From Papaver somniferum (lineage: Eukaryota; Streptophyta; Magnoliopsida; Ranunculales; Papaveraceae): 64,000 bases of DNA. A program made the translations under genes and the position numbers. Under the pieces are notes generated by a model. It did no database searches. It saw only the letters and a program-made list of their open reading frames with translations, and was not told the DNA's origin. The first letter of the stretch is position 1, and each line of letters starts with the position of its first letter. This document shows positions 46,117 to 57,433 of the stretch, one piece after another. The stretch lies in contig NC_039359.1 of NCBI RefSeq assembly GCF_003573695.1, forward strand, positions 121,031,849 through 121,095,848. Reading direction: 5' to 3'.

Positions 46117-48460
46117 CAGGCTATGATACCCATATTGATACCCTTGACAATGAAGATAGTTATCTGGTTGGTGTGGTTTACTCAGGCTATGATACCCATA
46201 TTGATTTTTTTTCCACCAAATATTTTTCTTCCACATGTGGGAACATATGAAATTCGAATGTGTCAGTTATTAAGTTCTGAGACTAACCCTAAATACTTTA
46301 TGAGAATATAAATGACACATTTGCTTAAGAATGACCACCACTTTCATTGTGGTCAACTGTGTGAGTCAAATCTGATTGACTTAGAGGATCCTCAATTATT
46401 CAGGTTATTATTATGTAGTTCTAAATTTTCCAGACTTTAGATCTGATAATTCAGATCTTACTTATGAGGAAGTGCAATCCATGAAAATATTTTATTTAGA
46501 CCCCTTTATTGAACCTGAACCTGAACCACAACTAGATGTAGTCGTCTTAAACAGGAAACTATGCAAGGGTGTGCTATGTTTATTCACTTTCTTGGTTTGT
46601 TACAGTTTCCTTTTGTCTATGATAACACTTTTTGATGCAGATGACCCAAAGTTTTTCCTACTATTTCTCTATGATTCTATGAGGTGATTAATTCTTTATT
46701 ATGTCTGGCTGAAGACGTTAAACTTAGCACTTCTTGGGAGGTAACCCATGCTCATGCAACACAGTAATATCTTTTCTTAACTCTTTTGCTTCAAGTGGTA
46801 ACATATTCTCCTTTGTTCATGCTTTAAATTTTATCTTTAGAACCAAGGTTTTTAAATCGTGAATCGAAACGTGAATCGTATTTTCATTTTTAAGAATCGA
46901 ATCGTATGTTGAATCGTGAATCGCAGATTCATAGTCATTTTTATATTACCCTAAAACATAAAAATATAAGAATGTCTATGCAAAAATAATATTGATTTGT
47001 ATGCAACTTCGATAAAATACGGTAGCATTATTTAATTCATTAGAGAAAAATTTGTATAAGTATAAAATAAGTTGATTTCTATCACAAAAGAAATCGTGGT
47101 GTGGTGGTCCGTAGACTAACCAATGGACAAGAGGTGTTGAGTTCGAATCTTACTCCAACTCTTTTATTTTGAATTAAATTGGGGCTTGACAACTGGCTGG
47201 TCAATGGTCAGCACGGTCAAGAATCGGTTAAGGTGAAAGAATCTTTACGATTTTAAGAAGATTCGATTCATCCAGACGATTTTAATCGATTTTCACTAAT
47301 TTGAAACGAGCCGTACGAGTTGACCCGTAAATCGGACGATTTTAAAAACCACGTTTAGAACATTAAGGACAATGTTAGATTTAAGTTTAGAGGTATGGAT
47401 AAACTTTTTAGTTGCATTATTTAACTCCAGAGCCTAGAAATTTATGCCTATTAAGGATGGCACTAACCAATCTAAGTGGATGGAAGCATCTTGATTGTAG
47501 GAGTTGAAGAACCAATCTGAGTAGATGGAAGCATCTAAATAGAGTATACTCATAAAATCACAGAGCTCAGGTGTTAGAAATAGCATGGTAGTTTCGACAT
47601 ATCTCGTTTAGTCCTTTTCGCCTTCTGTTTTTATTTTATTTTTATTTTTATTTTTGAAATATGTTTCTTTGAGTGATTTGGTGGGGAACACACATCGAGT
47701 TGTTACCATTGCTTGAGTGAAATAGAGTGACCGAGTTACCAACAAAAATAAAAGAAGAAGAAGAAGGTAGAAAAAGAAAAGAGATTTAGACCAGACCAAC
47801 CAGAATAAATTGTTCAATAAAATCGACCGTTGGTTCCCTTGTATATGCCAGCTGAGTTGATCTAGAATTAGGATTGTGGATCACTAGTTCTCTTGTATAT
47901 GCCAATTGTGTTGATATTAGTCATACCGTATCTCAGTCCATTCGGTTAGGTTCATCCTGGCCGCGGCCTTCAGACAGATATGGGAACCACCGTTCACCTT
48001 AGTCAACATCAAAACCATCTATGTTGTTCTCTATATCCATTTTCTTAATCTATTCATGTGATTTGTTGATTCCGGATATTGATGTTCATAGTGCGACTAT
48101 CTGAATAGAGATGTGTCATTTATATATGAATTTTAGTATGTGAGTACAATCTCGTGTACATTAATTGGAATTTCGCACCAGGGTACTTCCTCCCGTAGTC
48201 AATAAGAGTATGCCAACCAAGGAGATTCTTTAGTGCCTTCCAAGGTTCTGCGCAGATAGCTAGGGTTTGGAGTAAAGGTTTTGTGGGTACACCTCTGGTA
48301 AACCCTCCAGAGACTATAACTCGGCCACTAGGGCCAATTAGGGGTTTAAAGGCTTGTTGCACATGCTAAGTACAATCGCGATGCCTGCGACAGTGAGTTA
48401 GGATTTTATTTTGTCGATTTGATTTTCTCAGGACTAGCAAATAATAAGTTTGGGGGTATT
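46117..48460 (+). mobile_element. Gypsy (Athila/Tat-like) 3' internal region
   Basis: Recognised from conserved non-coding landmarks: GACGTTAAACTTAGCACTTC followed by TTGGGAGGTAACCCATG (about 46711-46750), the ACATTAAGGACAATG block (about 47361), and GACTAGCAAATAATAAG then TTTGGGGGTAT just before the LTR. It starts with a 23-bp direct repeat, CAGGCTATGATACCC... at 46117-46139 and 46181-46203. Broken coding remnants near 46.2-46.7 kb are too short to assign. A hAT MITE is inserted at 46844-47353. Confidence 0.65.
46844..47353. mobile_element. hAT MITE with tRNA-like B box inside
   Basis: 510 bp flanked by perfect 8-bp copies of TTTAGAAC (46836-46843 and 47354-47361). The ends are inverted: CAAGGTTTTTAAATCGTG versus CGTGGTTTTTAAAATCG. 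An 8-bp duplication fits hAT. The middle has GTGGTGTGGTGG and GAGTTCGAATC (about 47096-47155), resembling RNA polymerase III A and B boxes of a tRNA-derived sequence. Confidence 0.8.
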
Positions 48461-50419
48461 TGATAGACGCACTTATGTGTCTATTTTGTTCTCAATTGTA
48501 TGTATTGTTAGTGCTCGATTTTGTATTTATTTGGTTATTTTATGTTTTTGTAGGTGTTTTTGGAGAAATAAGCTTTTGCGGCAAAATTGGCTCGAAAAGT
48601 GGTATTTGCACCAATGGGAGAACAATCACTAAATGGACCCCCACTTTGGATAAGGGGCACCTAAATTGCTAAGGGGCACCCAACTGCTATTCGAACCCCA
48701 CCAGTGGTTAGCGGGACTTCATCTTCTTTATTTGAATATTCAAATTTGGCGGGAAATATCGGCAGTGAAGAACAGACTTTTGATTCGAGTTTTGGACAGT
48801 TTGGAGGAGATTCTATCACGGGTTTGTTTGGGTTGGTCCTGTTAAGACTGAACAGAGGTTATTAGGTCCAACAGAATCGATTGAATAGGGCCAGTTCATC
48901 GAGTTTGGATAAAACAGAGTGACGAGGAAGACGGGATTTCGTTGTGTTAATTTTGGCAGTTACGTGTAAACGGGAAGAGTTGAAAACAAGGATGAGTTTA
49001 TTACAGTGCAGTGACGTGTCTCAGAACTTAAACAGGGAACCAAATTTTCTTATATTTGGTAGTTGCCGGAAACAGGGAAGGAGAAATTATATACGGTAAC
49101 AGGCAGAGAATCTCGATCATGTTTTGGTTATATATGGAAGAATATCTTCTGTGAGATTGAATCCTATCTTTAGAGCATATGCAATGGAATGTGCGTGAAG
49201 AAAAAAGTCATAATCCACGTAGGATCCACAACCATATTTATAAAAGATCATCTCCAATACAATGATGTGAAGGTGATGTGGAAAAAAAAGGTTAGACATT
49301 CACTTAAAGGATTCTTCCCATCCTAGTCACACTTTTATTAATAAAAATCATTGAAAAATAAAAATGAAAAGGATTTTAACCAATTGTATGCCTACAGATA
49401 AGTAAAAAAATATTAGAAATCTTTATGGGTTGGAGATAAAATTTTATGTTTCCTAATATTTAGGATTTTGTACTCAAAGGATGTCTTAAAAGTGATGCCA
49501 CATATGAAACATCCCCATTTACCATTGGAGAAGATCTTAGGAAACATCAGAGCCTCTTAAAGGAGTTAGGGAGAAGAAATCTTGGAGGCTGGCAGAGAAG
49601 AAATAGCTAAGTCCATAACTCTGGCAGAAAGAAAATAACTCGAGTATTTCCCGAGATTTATTGATCTTCTATCTATATAAAGGGTTACTAGGAATCAGGG
49701 AGGGAATCGAGTAGTTGGGGGTCGATACGGAGGCTTAGGGAGGCTGCAGAGACGGATAAATCAGGGTTACAGGAAAGTATTCTGCTGTTGCTGAAGAAGA
49801 AAAAGACGAACACAAACAATCACAGTTCTGCTACACTAGCAAACTATCGTTCTTCTACAGTCTTATAATATTGTAACAGTGATTTCTGTAACGCTTATAA
49901 ACGTTGCAGATTCACTAATGTGTTTATTTTTCATTCTTTTCTTGTTCTCAAGCACTTTTGAGCTATGTTTCTATCTTTTGATAGTGTTTCGATCCTAATG
50001 AGCTAAACCCCATCACTGGGACGATGGACGAAGCCTTATTTCACAACCGTTTGGTAATTATAATCGATTTTCTATGACTTTTGCATTGATTTAATTGATT
50101 TATGATTTTTATTAATTATTTATGATTTCGTTTGATGGTGTATGCTTAGACATAGAGCTTTTGATGCACCACGCTTTTGATTTACAATTAATATTTTACA
50201 AAATCTACTTTTGGCAAAGAAAAGAGTCAACAAAAAAGCTAAAATTGTTATGGATCATATATGAACCAAGTGAATGTGATTAATGGTGAAATCTCAAGTC
50301 TCAGTTTCTCCCGGTATTACTACCATCTTTGTATATATTTTCTATTATTAAGTCTGAAATCGAATCTCATCAAGTCTGAGTTGGACGAATCTTATTTACC
50401 ACTGTACAAAAATCCATCA
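48461..50419 (+). repeat. Gypsy LTR
   Basis: TGATAGACGC to CCATCA, 1,959 bp including a 364-bp MITE. TATA box CTATATAAAGGG near 49673. A polypurine tract (TTTGGGGGTAT) precedes it and a primer site follows it, so it joins two interiors. Confidence 0.7.
49173..49536. mobile_element. Tourist-like (Harbinger) MITE in the Gypsy LTR
   Basis: 364 bp flanked by TTA (49170-49172 and 49537-49539). Ends GAGCATATGCAATGG and CCATTGGAGAAGATC are inverted versions of the common GAGCATCTCCAATGG terminus, with two changes each. Confidence 0.7.
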
Positions 50420-50424
50420 ATTTT

Positions 50425-50442
50425 TGGCGCCGCCGACGGAGA
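50425..50442 (+). promoter_or_regulatory. Primer-binding site of Gypsy element (tRNA-Asp type)
   Basis: TGGCGCCGCCGACGGAGA, close to the plant tRNA-Asp complement TGGCGCCGTTGCCGGGGA, five bases after the LTR end. Usual for Athila/Tat lineages. Confidence 0.7.
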
Positions 50443-50866
50443 CTTGTATTTAGGTTTTAGTTTTTTTCTTTTTTGACTTTTTGTTCTTTATTACGCCTTT
50501 GGTATTTTTCGATTCTTTTCAGATTTGGAGCGAAGCTACAAGGAGAAAGAAAATGCTATAAAAGGAAAGCAAAGACAAAGAAGGAAAGAAAAGAGGAATC
50601 CAAAAAGAGTGAAGAATATTTTATTTTTATTTTTCTAGATTTTTATTTTTAGAAAACTGTATTAGAGTTTGCTGCATTTTCAGTCATTTTTCTTTTTATT
50701 TGTGGACGCTTTTTGGACTTTATTTTTGGACTTGGACATTATTTCTATTTTTAAAACCCTAAGGAGGGTTAATTTTATAAAACTGCTGCAGAGAAGGAAG
50801 ACAATTACGATACTATCTCGGCCCCTCAGGTTCGTATACTGACATAGGAGTCGGTGGCCTGAGTCG
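50443..50866 (+). mobile_element. 5' leader of a Gypsy element, truncated
   Basis: Pyrimidine-rich then purine-rich leader after the primer site. No gag follows within the next kilobase, so the body of this element has been lost. Confidence 0.55.
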
Positions 50867-51104
50867 ACTACAACCGATTCGTCGCCCGTTTGGTACGGAG
50901 GTAAGACTCTATCCACCCACGAATCCCCTACGCCACTAAAAGAAAGGACAAGCAAGAAGAAGGGAAGTTGGTGGCATAGGCGAGTTTGCAGTTAGGAAGG
51001 AGTCTTACCTCCCGTACCAGACGGGCGACGAATCGGTTGTAGTCTTACCTTCTTTTTCTATCCACCAACTTCCCTTATTCTTGCTTGGCCTTGCTTTTGG
51101 TGGC
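50867..51104. repeat. Two interlocked 43-bp inverted repeats
   Basis: Arm A (50867-50909) pairs with A' (51000-51043) with one mismatch and one extra base. Arm B (50932-50974) pairs with B' (51062-51104) with about four mismatches. The order is A-B-A'-B'. A contains GTAAGACTC, resembling a splice donor. Confidence 0.8.
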
Positions 51105-51894
51105 ACATGAAAGTTTGTTGTTGGGAAAGTTACGTAGAAGTGCGACAGTATTTGGCAGCGATAGTATGGAGTTACGCAACAAGAATGAAGATGTAAGTCC
51201 ATCAAGTATATGAGTTAAGAGTAACTCATAGTTAGGAAGAACATGATGTTTTTTTTCCCGCTACATTAAAGCGTAGAAGTTTGAAAGAACAAGTGAGGCC
51301 TTGTTAGTTTCAAAGGCGCGTGAAGAGGATGCCTTGTCCAAAGAAATGGTGGGATGTCGTGGGTTTCCTAAGTTATGGCTAATGTCATGCACTTCAGCCG
51401 TATTTTCATAGTAGAGTTTCAAAGTGATTGAAGATTACTTAGTCTACAGTAATGCCTGTTGAGTTGCAAGATGACAACATAAGTCGGAGTTGCAGGCAAT
51501 AAGCCAAGTTATGCATATATGGATGATATGTTGGATATTTGGTGTGTACACTTAGGCACGGAATGGCTTGAAGAAAAGATTTGCGTGCTGATACAAGGGC
51601 ATAACAACATATTACAATAGCTCTTGGGTGTTGAAATATGAATAAAGTAGAATTGAAGCATAGTCGACGATGCGACAGTGAAGCTGGAGTTCATAGGCTT
51701 AATGAAAAGGAAAATAAACTAAGTGGTGGCGTATACTACTAAGGAGAAAGTTTTGGCAAGAATGTAGGCCAAGCAAGTTTGCCGATTTCTGAGAGTGTCT
51801 CAGAAGCGTACATGGCCAAGTAAGTACAACAAATTTCGAATTGATGTTGCATTCAACGAGGCCGTTGAATGGATTGGGTAGGGGAGGTATATGA
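51105..51894. other. Unassigned repeat-like DNA
   Basis: No gene supported; probably transposon-derived since it leads straight into the LTR-like repeat copy 2. Confidence 0.4.
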
Positions 51895-52815
51895 CAGGTC
51901 CCAACAGTGAAGCGCAAAGATTGCGTAATACTGAAGTTGTGGCCTGTCCAATGGAGATGCACAGTCCGACGATGTAGCGCCAACATGGATGAGACAAGAA
52001 AGGCTACTTAGCACATCCGATGTTATACGATAGTGTTGCATATCCTTATTCAGAGTAAGCACAGCTCAAGGAAGGAATGAAGTATGAATGCAAGTCATGG
52101 AATGACTTAGGCATTGGCCCAAGCTTTGGCCAAGGCTTGGACAATGCATATACAACAGTGGCGTTGCGAAATGCGTCATTGGTGATTATTTCTCGGGAAA
52201 AAGAATGCAAGTGATGCTCCTGAAGTATGAAGTTGAACTAAGCAGCAAGGAAGGACTCGATTGGCATGATTTATTTGGATGTTGGCATCCAAATAAGCTA
52301 AGTACATGGATGGGATAAATATAGCGCAATCATTGTTGTACTTGGCAGAGGCCAAGTTGAGTGAAGTGCAACTATTATCGTACTTGGAAGAGGAGAAGTT
52401 GAGTGAAGCACAATCATTTCCGAACATTGGCACTCGAGCGCAACAATTTTTTTGCAGGATATCAGTTCAAACTGTCAGTTACGAGTATGTGTGCATCACA
52501 CGCATGCCATAGAAAGATAGTGAGTTAAATACGGTTATAAACTGGCTTTATAACCGAGTTTGGCATATCCAAATCGTTCAAAACAAGTGTGACGCCATTC
52601 TGCAAGCCAGCAAGAAAGGTAGCAGTTAAAAAGGCAGTGTGGCAGTTAGGGAAACTGCCTATGGATATATGACTGTTCATTTGCATTGTAATTGTCCCCT
52701 TAAGCTAAGGAAAGTGAGTTTGTTGGCTTAGATGTTTGCCTCCGTATTCTGTCGATTCGAAAGTGTTCCCCAAATTCTGTGAAGCATAAGCATGGCATTA
52801 ACCCCTCTTTGTAGT
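51895..52815. repeat. LTR-like repeat, copy 2
   Basis: Diverged partner of 31541-32650, lacking that copy's 55-bp internal duplication. It retains the TATA palindrome at 52532-52556 and ends in the shared TTAACCCCTCTTTGT. Confidence 0.5.
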
Positions 52816-53470
52816 ATGGGAATTGGTAATTTTTCATTTTTCATTTTCGTAATTTGCATGTATAAGCTTAATGATATTGCTATAGTCTGCAGACTTGATA
52901 GAGGACATTAGACTCCAAAGTCAGTATGTTATTGGACAAAAAAAATATCTCAAGGAACATTAATAGTAGACTTTTTAATGTACGACATTCCGTTGTATTT
53001 GCAGTTGAAGGTATGGAGACATATTACAATCATTGGGAACGAACCACAAATTATTCAAGATATTCCGGCATATTCCATGTTATTTTTCGCATAAATGTGT
53101 ATATTCCTTTGCTGATATAGGTTTATTCAGAATGGGCTTAATGGTGGTAAACTTTTATAGCATGCGAGCTTCAGTATCACTTTAAACTGTAGCTTAAATA
53201 TGGATTAAAAAAATTTGTTTATGCCTCAACAATTTTTTTGACCCCATAGTATATGAGTCCTGGATCCGTCCCTGAATAGCGTAGGATCTGATATGCGTCC
53301 ATAAAACGCTAATTAGCTAGGATCCTAGATGTGTAGAAGAAATAAAAAGAGCCCAAACAGAACTTCCATAGTCTCTGTTTCTCCTCAAATTTATATTTAG
53401 ATCTCTCGTCCCCATATTTTAAATAAAACCTCTATTTATTGAACTTCTGTGTAGAAAAATGGTTATGCGA
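52816..53470. other. Unassigned DNA with one hAT-type end
   Basis: TCCTGGATCCGTCCCTG at 53258-53274 is the inverted form of the CAGGGACGGATCCAGGA terminus common in hAT-type elements; its left partner is not found, so it is a truncated element. Nothing else recognisable. Confidence 0.45.
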
Positions 53471-55875
53471 ATCATAGCTCGGTCAACCTCGCAAGCGTTT
53501 CTATATCAAACATGTTTGTCAATATTAGTGATCAAAACTATGAGTCTTGATTTCTAGTCTATTATAGATAAGTCTCGGACTAGGATAGAAAAGTGTAGTT
53601 GAGCTCAAGGACTTCATGGAGATTCATCATACAACAACGAAGATCTACTCAAGGAACCATGGAACTTCATCAAGAAAAAGGTATGTGGAGGCTTGAACTT
53701 ATCTATCACTCAAAATTCTATCTATTATATCTCCAACTTCTTATGAGACAAAAAGTCGTATGCTATATAGACTGGATCATACACATTTGACATTTCGAGC
53801 TGAGTATTCACTACTTATCTTTTTCTCTAAATCGTGTGTTGGTAAAGCGTTTCACTTTGATCAAGTTTATCTTCACCTAGTGACGGAAGTCATGAAAAGT
53901 TTCAATTACTTTGAAAATTCCTCTGACGTGAAACGGTCTGTGAATAATGGCTATATAACGTCCTTTGAGAATGTCTCAATGATTGGAATGAGAGTTTAGA
54001 TTACATAACCATGTATTCCTTAATCCGAATTTTCGAACTTTGTTGATTGAGAGAAACCGGAGGAATTGGCTTTTCCCATTCCACGAACTCAGTCCGCGAA
54101 CTGACGGAAGTTCTCTTGCCGAGAATTTATGCTGGGATTTTCTAAAAACTCGTTTGCATGTTTAGTCCGCGAACCTAGTCCGCGAACTGGCGGAAGTCTC
54201 TTTGCCGAGATTTTCTGCTGAGTTTGGAAAACTCTGCCGGTTGCCTTAAGTCCGCGAACTTGTTTGGGAGCTTAAGTGGTTATGATCTAAAGATGTGTTC
54301 GGAACATGAAACTTAAATTACTAAGGAATGCTTTTATGAAAACCGTGGCTATAAAGTTCATGATCCGATTCATCGAATCGAATCATCTTTGTTTCAATTG
54401 TGTCTTGTGTAGTTACATAAGATCTCATAGCAATTGAACAACTCTCTAACTAGTTCATTTGAATCAATTGAACTAGTTATGGTGAAGAAGAACTAGGTTA
54501 ATATGAAATGCTCATATGGTTAACCTTTTGGGTTACTATGTTGAACCAACATACACGTACACATTTGGGAATGGTTTTCACAAACCCAGTAAACGTCTAC
54601 CCAAGTGTGTGTGACAAGCTAAGTTTTTGATCAAACGGTTGATAAATATTAGCTTGAATCTAAATCAGGTTTTCATCTAACAGTGAATATGGATTTCTTT
54701 GTAACTAAGGCAAAACCATGATTTAAAGACTATATATAGGAGACATCTAGCATTGTGCAAAACTAATACCCACACGTCTGTGTGATACTAGTGCGCTCGC
54801 TAGAGTCGATTCTCCTTTAACCTTTGGTTTTCTTCTCTAAAACCAGGTTAACGACTTAAAGACTTCATTGGGATTGTGAAGCCAGACCGATACTACTTTT
54901 ATCGTAGTTGTGTGATCTGATCTTGCATCTTATATCGTACGAGTACAATCTTTGATTGGATTGAGATCGTGAGAGTTCTCCGATAGGCAAGATAAAGAAG
55001 TCACAAACATCTTCGTCTCACTGTTTGTGATTCCTCGACAAACCGCTTGTGTAGTCAAGAAGGATTGTTGAGAGGTGATTGATTAATCTAGGATGTTCTT
55101 CGGGAATATAAGACCGGATTATCAATTGGTTTCTGTTCACCTTGATTTTATATCTTAAGACGGAACAAAACCTAGGATTTTTCTGTGGGAGACAGATTTA
55201 TCCTTCGATAGACTTTTCTGTGTGAGACAGATTTGTTTATTATCAAGTCTGCGATTTTGGGTTGCAGCAACTCTTGGTTGTGGGTAAGATCAGCTAAGGG
55301 AATCAAGTGCGCAGTGTCCTGCTGGGATCAGAGGCGTAGGAGTACAACTGTAACTTGGATCGGTGGGAGACTGATTGGGGTTCACCTATAGTCCAGTACG
55401 AAGTTGGCTTGGAGTAGGCTAGTGTCTGTAGCGGCTTAATACAATGTGTATTCAATCTGGACTAGGTCCCGGTGTTTTTCTGCATTTGCGGTTTCCTCGT
55501 TAACAAAATTTCTGGTGTCTGTGTTATTTCATTTTACGCATTATATTGTTTATCTTTATAATTGAAATAATACAAGTTGTGCGTTAAAGGTTAATCGATT
55601 AGAGATCCTAAATTGTAGTTGTTGATTTCATTGATTAACACTTGGACATTGGTCTTTGGTACCGTCCAAGTTATTCCTTGTATTTGATAAAGACTCGCTA
55701 TTGTTTTTAGCTTGAGTAAAAATGAAATCAAGAAAGAGATATTAACTCCTTGAGATACTTTTATCTAGATTGAGTATGACTGTCTAGTTGATTCTCTAGC
55801 AAAGTATTTCGGAGTTATTCCATACAGATTGCTAAGAGAAATATTGGGTGGTGTTGTTAGACCCCCGCTTTTTCA
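53471..55875 (+). repeat. 5' LTR of element D (start lost)
   Basis: Homology with other LTRs starts at CATAGCTCGG; the expected TGTTAGAG is replaced by unrelated bases. TATA box at 54730-54740. Ends CCGCTTTTTCA, then the primer site. Confidence 0.85.
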
Positions 55876-55939
55876 ATTGGTATCAGAGCAGGCAAACACG
55901 TTTAAGACCTCATAAGTCTGTGTTTGTAGCGATCTGATT

Positions 55940-57433
55940 ATGGACGAGTGTATATCTAATAACGTACTTGTTTATAAATTACCAGATGATTTTCAAAGCT
56001 TGGATTCACCAGAGAGGCCTGACACATCTAGGTCAGTATCTAAACATTCTCTTAATGTAAAACCTGTTGAAGTCTGAGAAAGAACACCTAGAAGAACAAT
56101 TGGATGAACTTTCTGATGAAGGTGATTCAGATATTGATAGAGATGTTGATTAGGAAGTCTCTGAGTATGTGAAGGTTTTGAATTTGTTAGAAAAGAAGAA
56201 GATGAAAACTTCTCATGTCACTCCTCTTCTGACTCCTCTCTATCGTGAAAACAAGAAATTGAGAAGATGTTACGCAAGTGTTTATGTTTCGAATCGTTCT
56301 GACGAATCGATCCTCAAGGATTCTGAGGAAAACCTACATATGAAGTCACTTGAATGTGATAATCTTTATCAAAAGTACTTTCTGTTGGAAGAGAAACTTG
56401 CATAATCTGAAGCAAGGTTTAACTCTCGGCAAACAAGTTTTGATGACAGAGAAAACGCTTATCTCGCTCGAGAAAAACGCCTTGAGGCTGATTTAGCTGC
56501 TGCTCTTGATAAAATCAAGATGTTGGAAGATGACTTGAAAAGTTCAATACTAGTTCAATCAAATTAACCACTATGCTAGGAGCAAGTAAAAATCATCGTG
56601 ATACACGAGGATAGGGCTATAAGGGAATAAATGCTCCAAGTATTAGCAAAGAGGTAAAATTCGTCAAGGCTAGTGATTCTTCTCAACAAAAGGTTTCCAC
56701 TGATGGCAAAAGTGAAATACCTTCACCGGCAGTTAAGGTTCAAAAGAGCAAAGTATATCAACCTCCAAAACCAGCACACATGAATCCGGGTAAGAACGTT
56801 CCTTATATTTGTCATTATTGTGGAAACAAAGGTCACCTGGAAAGGAGATGTCCTTTTCGTATAAGGAATGAAAACCTTCATGATATTCTTGTTTGGATGT
56901 CAAAAGAAGTTATTAAACCGGGATCACATGTTAAGGCTAATACTCTTGACATTACGGGTTGTAAACGTACAACCTTTAGGCAAAGGAATCAGTGCTGTGA
57001 TAATCCTAGATTTGCCTATAAACGTCATACGAAGTCTTTTCACAATTGTAATGATTATCAAAAGAATAAATTTGTAAAGACGAAGACAAGATCCGATGCT
57101 CCCAATTGGAGAAAGACTAACTTGCAAAAGAATAGTTAATCCAATTCTCTTCCGAGAGATATTGAAGAGAGTAATGGGAAGAAGTTTCCGGTTGTTCCTA
57201 AATGCACTCAGAAGTGGGTACCAAAGAAAGCCAATGATGCTTTGAGTGTGAAAAGGAATGATCTTCCAGAAAATTCCATGACTATGGAGAAGGCAGTATC
57301 CATGATGTTGGAACTTAACAAGTTTTTTGGAAAAATGGAATTGGATGTGAAAGGTTCTAAAAGCGATCTCTTTCATGATAATCCAAAGGTCACTTGTGGT
57401 GAGAAAGACATTGTTCACCCCAAAGCAACTTGA
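55940..57433 (+). pseudogene. gag: Coiled-coil gag remnant, element D
   Basis: Same layout as the element B gag: acidic start, coiled coil, zinc knuckle CHYCGNKGHLERRC (about 56807-56850), basic C-terminal part. It is broken by several stops and by at least one frameshift between the coiled coil and the zinc knuckle. Stops in B at 12279, 12366 and 12759 are sense codons here, so the two copies decayed independently from a common parent that already lacked the UBN2 region. Confidence 0.7.

Noticed and set aside
47096..47155. A functional tRNA gene
   Set aside because: B-box-like sequence is present, but no cloverleaf with proper acceptor and anticodon stems can be drawn by eye.
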